DNA of 26,306 bases. Origin: an uncultured Collinsella sp. (lineage in GTDB: Bacteria; Actinomycetota; Coriobacteriia; Coriobacteriales; Coriobacteriaceae). Below, in pieces: positions 26,005 to 26,306 of this stretch. The stretch spans positions 1 through 26,306 of the forward strand of contig CAUHFS010000034.1 of NCBI GenBank assembly GCA_959605475.1, in the 5' to 3' direction. A model generated the notes under the pieces. It had not been told where the DNA came from and did no database searches. It saw only the letters and a list, made by a program, of their open reading frames with translations. The number at the start of each line of letters is the position of its first letter. Position 1 is the first letter of the stretch. The translations under genes were made by a program, and so were the position numbers.

Positions 26005-26306
26005 AAAACATCAATCACTGATACCTTACACCTCAACACAACAGGAGCGAAGATTTGCCAATGAGACTGCTTTAAGATTGCCTTGGGCCAATACGATCTC
26101 AAGCTCTTCCTACAAGAGAGTCGGAATCGGACATCTCCTCCGACGAACCTGGCAATCGGGCGGTTGAAATATCTTTTTCAACCGCCCGATTGCCACAATA
26201 GATTTGAGCATCCGCCCACAAACGTCCGCGTTTTATACCCATCAAATCCTTTGCCTTTTGTCGTCTAGACTAGAAAAATCGCTCGAAATAACGCAACCGG
26301 CCTGCT
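26005..26306. other. Upstream region of the ABC exporter gene
   Basis: No convincing gene. On the minus strand, an open frame of 25 codons ends at 26026 (ending SCCVEV) but lacks a start. At the right edge the minus frame is open for about 20 codons to a TGA at 26244-26242, too short to judge as a gene end. The ABC promoter should lie here; no clear box was seen. The perfect hairpin at 26151-26194 is listed separately. Confidence 0.3.
26151..26194. repeat. Perfect 18-bp hairpin upstream of the ABC exporter
   Basis: Two perfect 18-bp arms (26151-26168 and 26177-26194, beginning GGCAATCGGG) enclose an 8-base A/T loop. Neither strand has a T run after the stem, so it is not a standard terminator. 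It lies about 150 bases upstream of the exporter start, near the right border of the low-GC stretch. Confidence 0.75.

Noticed and set aside
26026..26103. Possible 25-codon upstream frame before the ABC exporter
   Set aside because: No ATG or GTG start and no ribosome site; a leader peptide cannot be supported.

Overview
The window reads as a chromosomal segment of a GC-rich gut actinobacterium of the class Coriobacteriia, most likely Collinsella or a close relative. This is inferred from the style of the proteins (LytS/LytR-type two-component pairs, a full-length NifJ, carbamate kinase, a UMF1-type MFS carrier), strong GGAGG-type ribosome sites and overall base composition. No rRNA, tRNA, CRISPR array or transposase gene was seen.

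Bases 1-8461 are all coded on the minus strand. In order of transcription they hold two paralogous LytS-like kinase / LytTR regulator pairs. HK2-RR2 (8461-6296) is followed by a zinc-dependent phospholipase C-like protein and a UMF1/Atg22-like transporter. A terminator then precedes a glycosyltransferase-HK1-RR1 operon (3726-410, glycosyltransferase and kinase overlapping by ATGA), another terminator, and the start of a YfcE-like metallophosphoesterase that runs off the left edge. Bases 8573-11433 (minus) form an amino-acid permease / metal-dependent amidohydrolase unit.

The middle (11434-16582) holds a plus-strand membrane-anchored C39-like protein, a minus-strand carbamate kinase and a plus-strand AAA/DUF4143 ATPase. 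The gaps are unusually rich in structured DNA: two palindromic elements (12827-12981), a 34-bp tandem repeat before the ATPase gene, three hairpin repeats of about 80 bp with paired compensatory changes (16177-16397), and a 29-nt nested inverted repeat around a terminator. NifJ (pyruvate:ferredoxin oxidoreductase) fills 16583-20122 on the minus strand. A possibly 5'-decayed FHA protein follows.

Bases from about 21280 to 26200 look like an accessory island, visibly more A/T-rich than the rest. It encodes a radical SAM/SPASM peptide maturase (452 aa), two small Cys-rich peptides (67 and 59 aa) sharing the N-terminus MKHIHP, a 35-aa single-membrane-span peptide, and, convergently, an ABC exporter without a peptidase domain. 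In both peptides the six aligned cysteines are each followed 3-6 positions later by aspartate (CX2-5D), recalling the CX3D arrays of Cys-Asp thioether ranthipeptides (PapA/PapB, freyrasin). I consider this an uncharacterised ranthipeptide-like RiPP locus and the most exciting part of the window. The modification chemistry, export route and activity are inferences from sequence.
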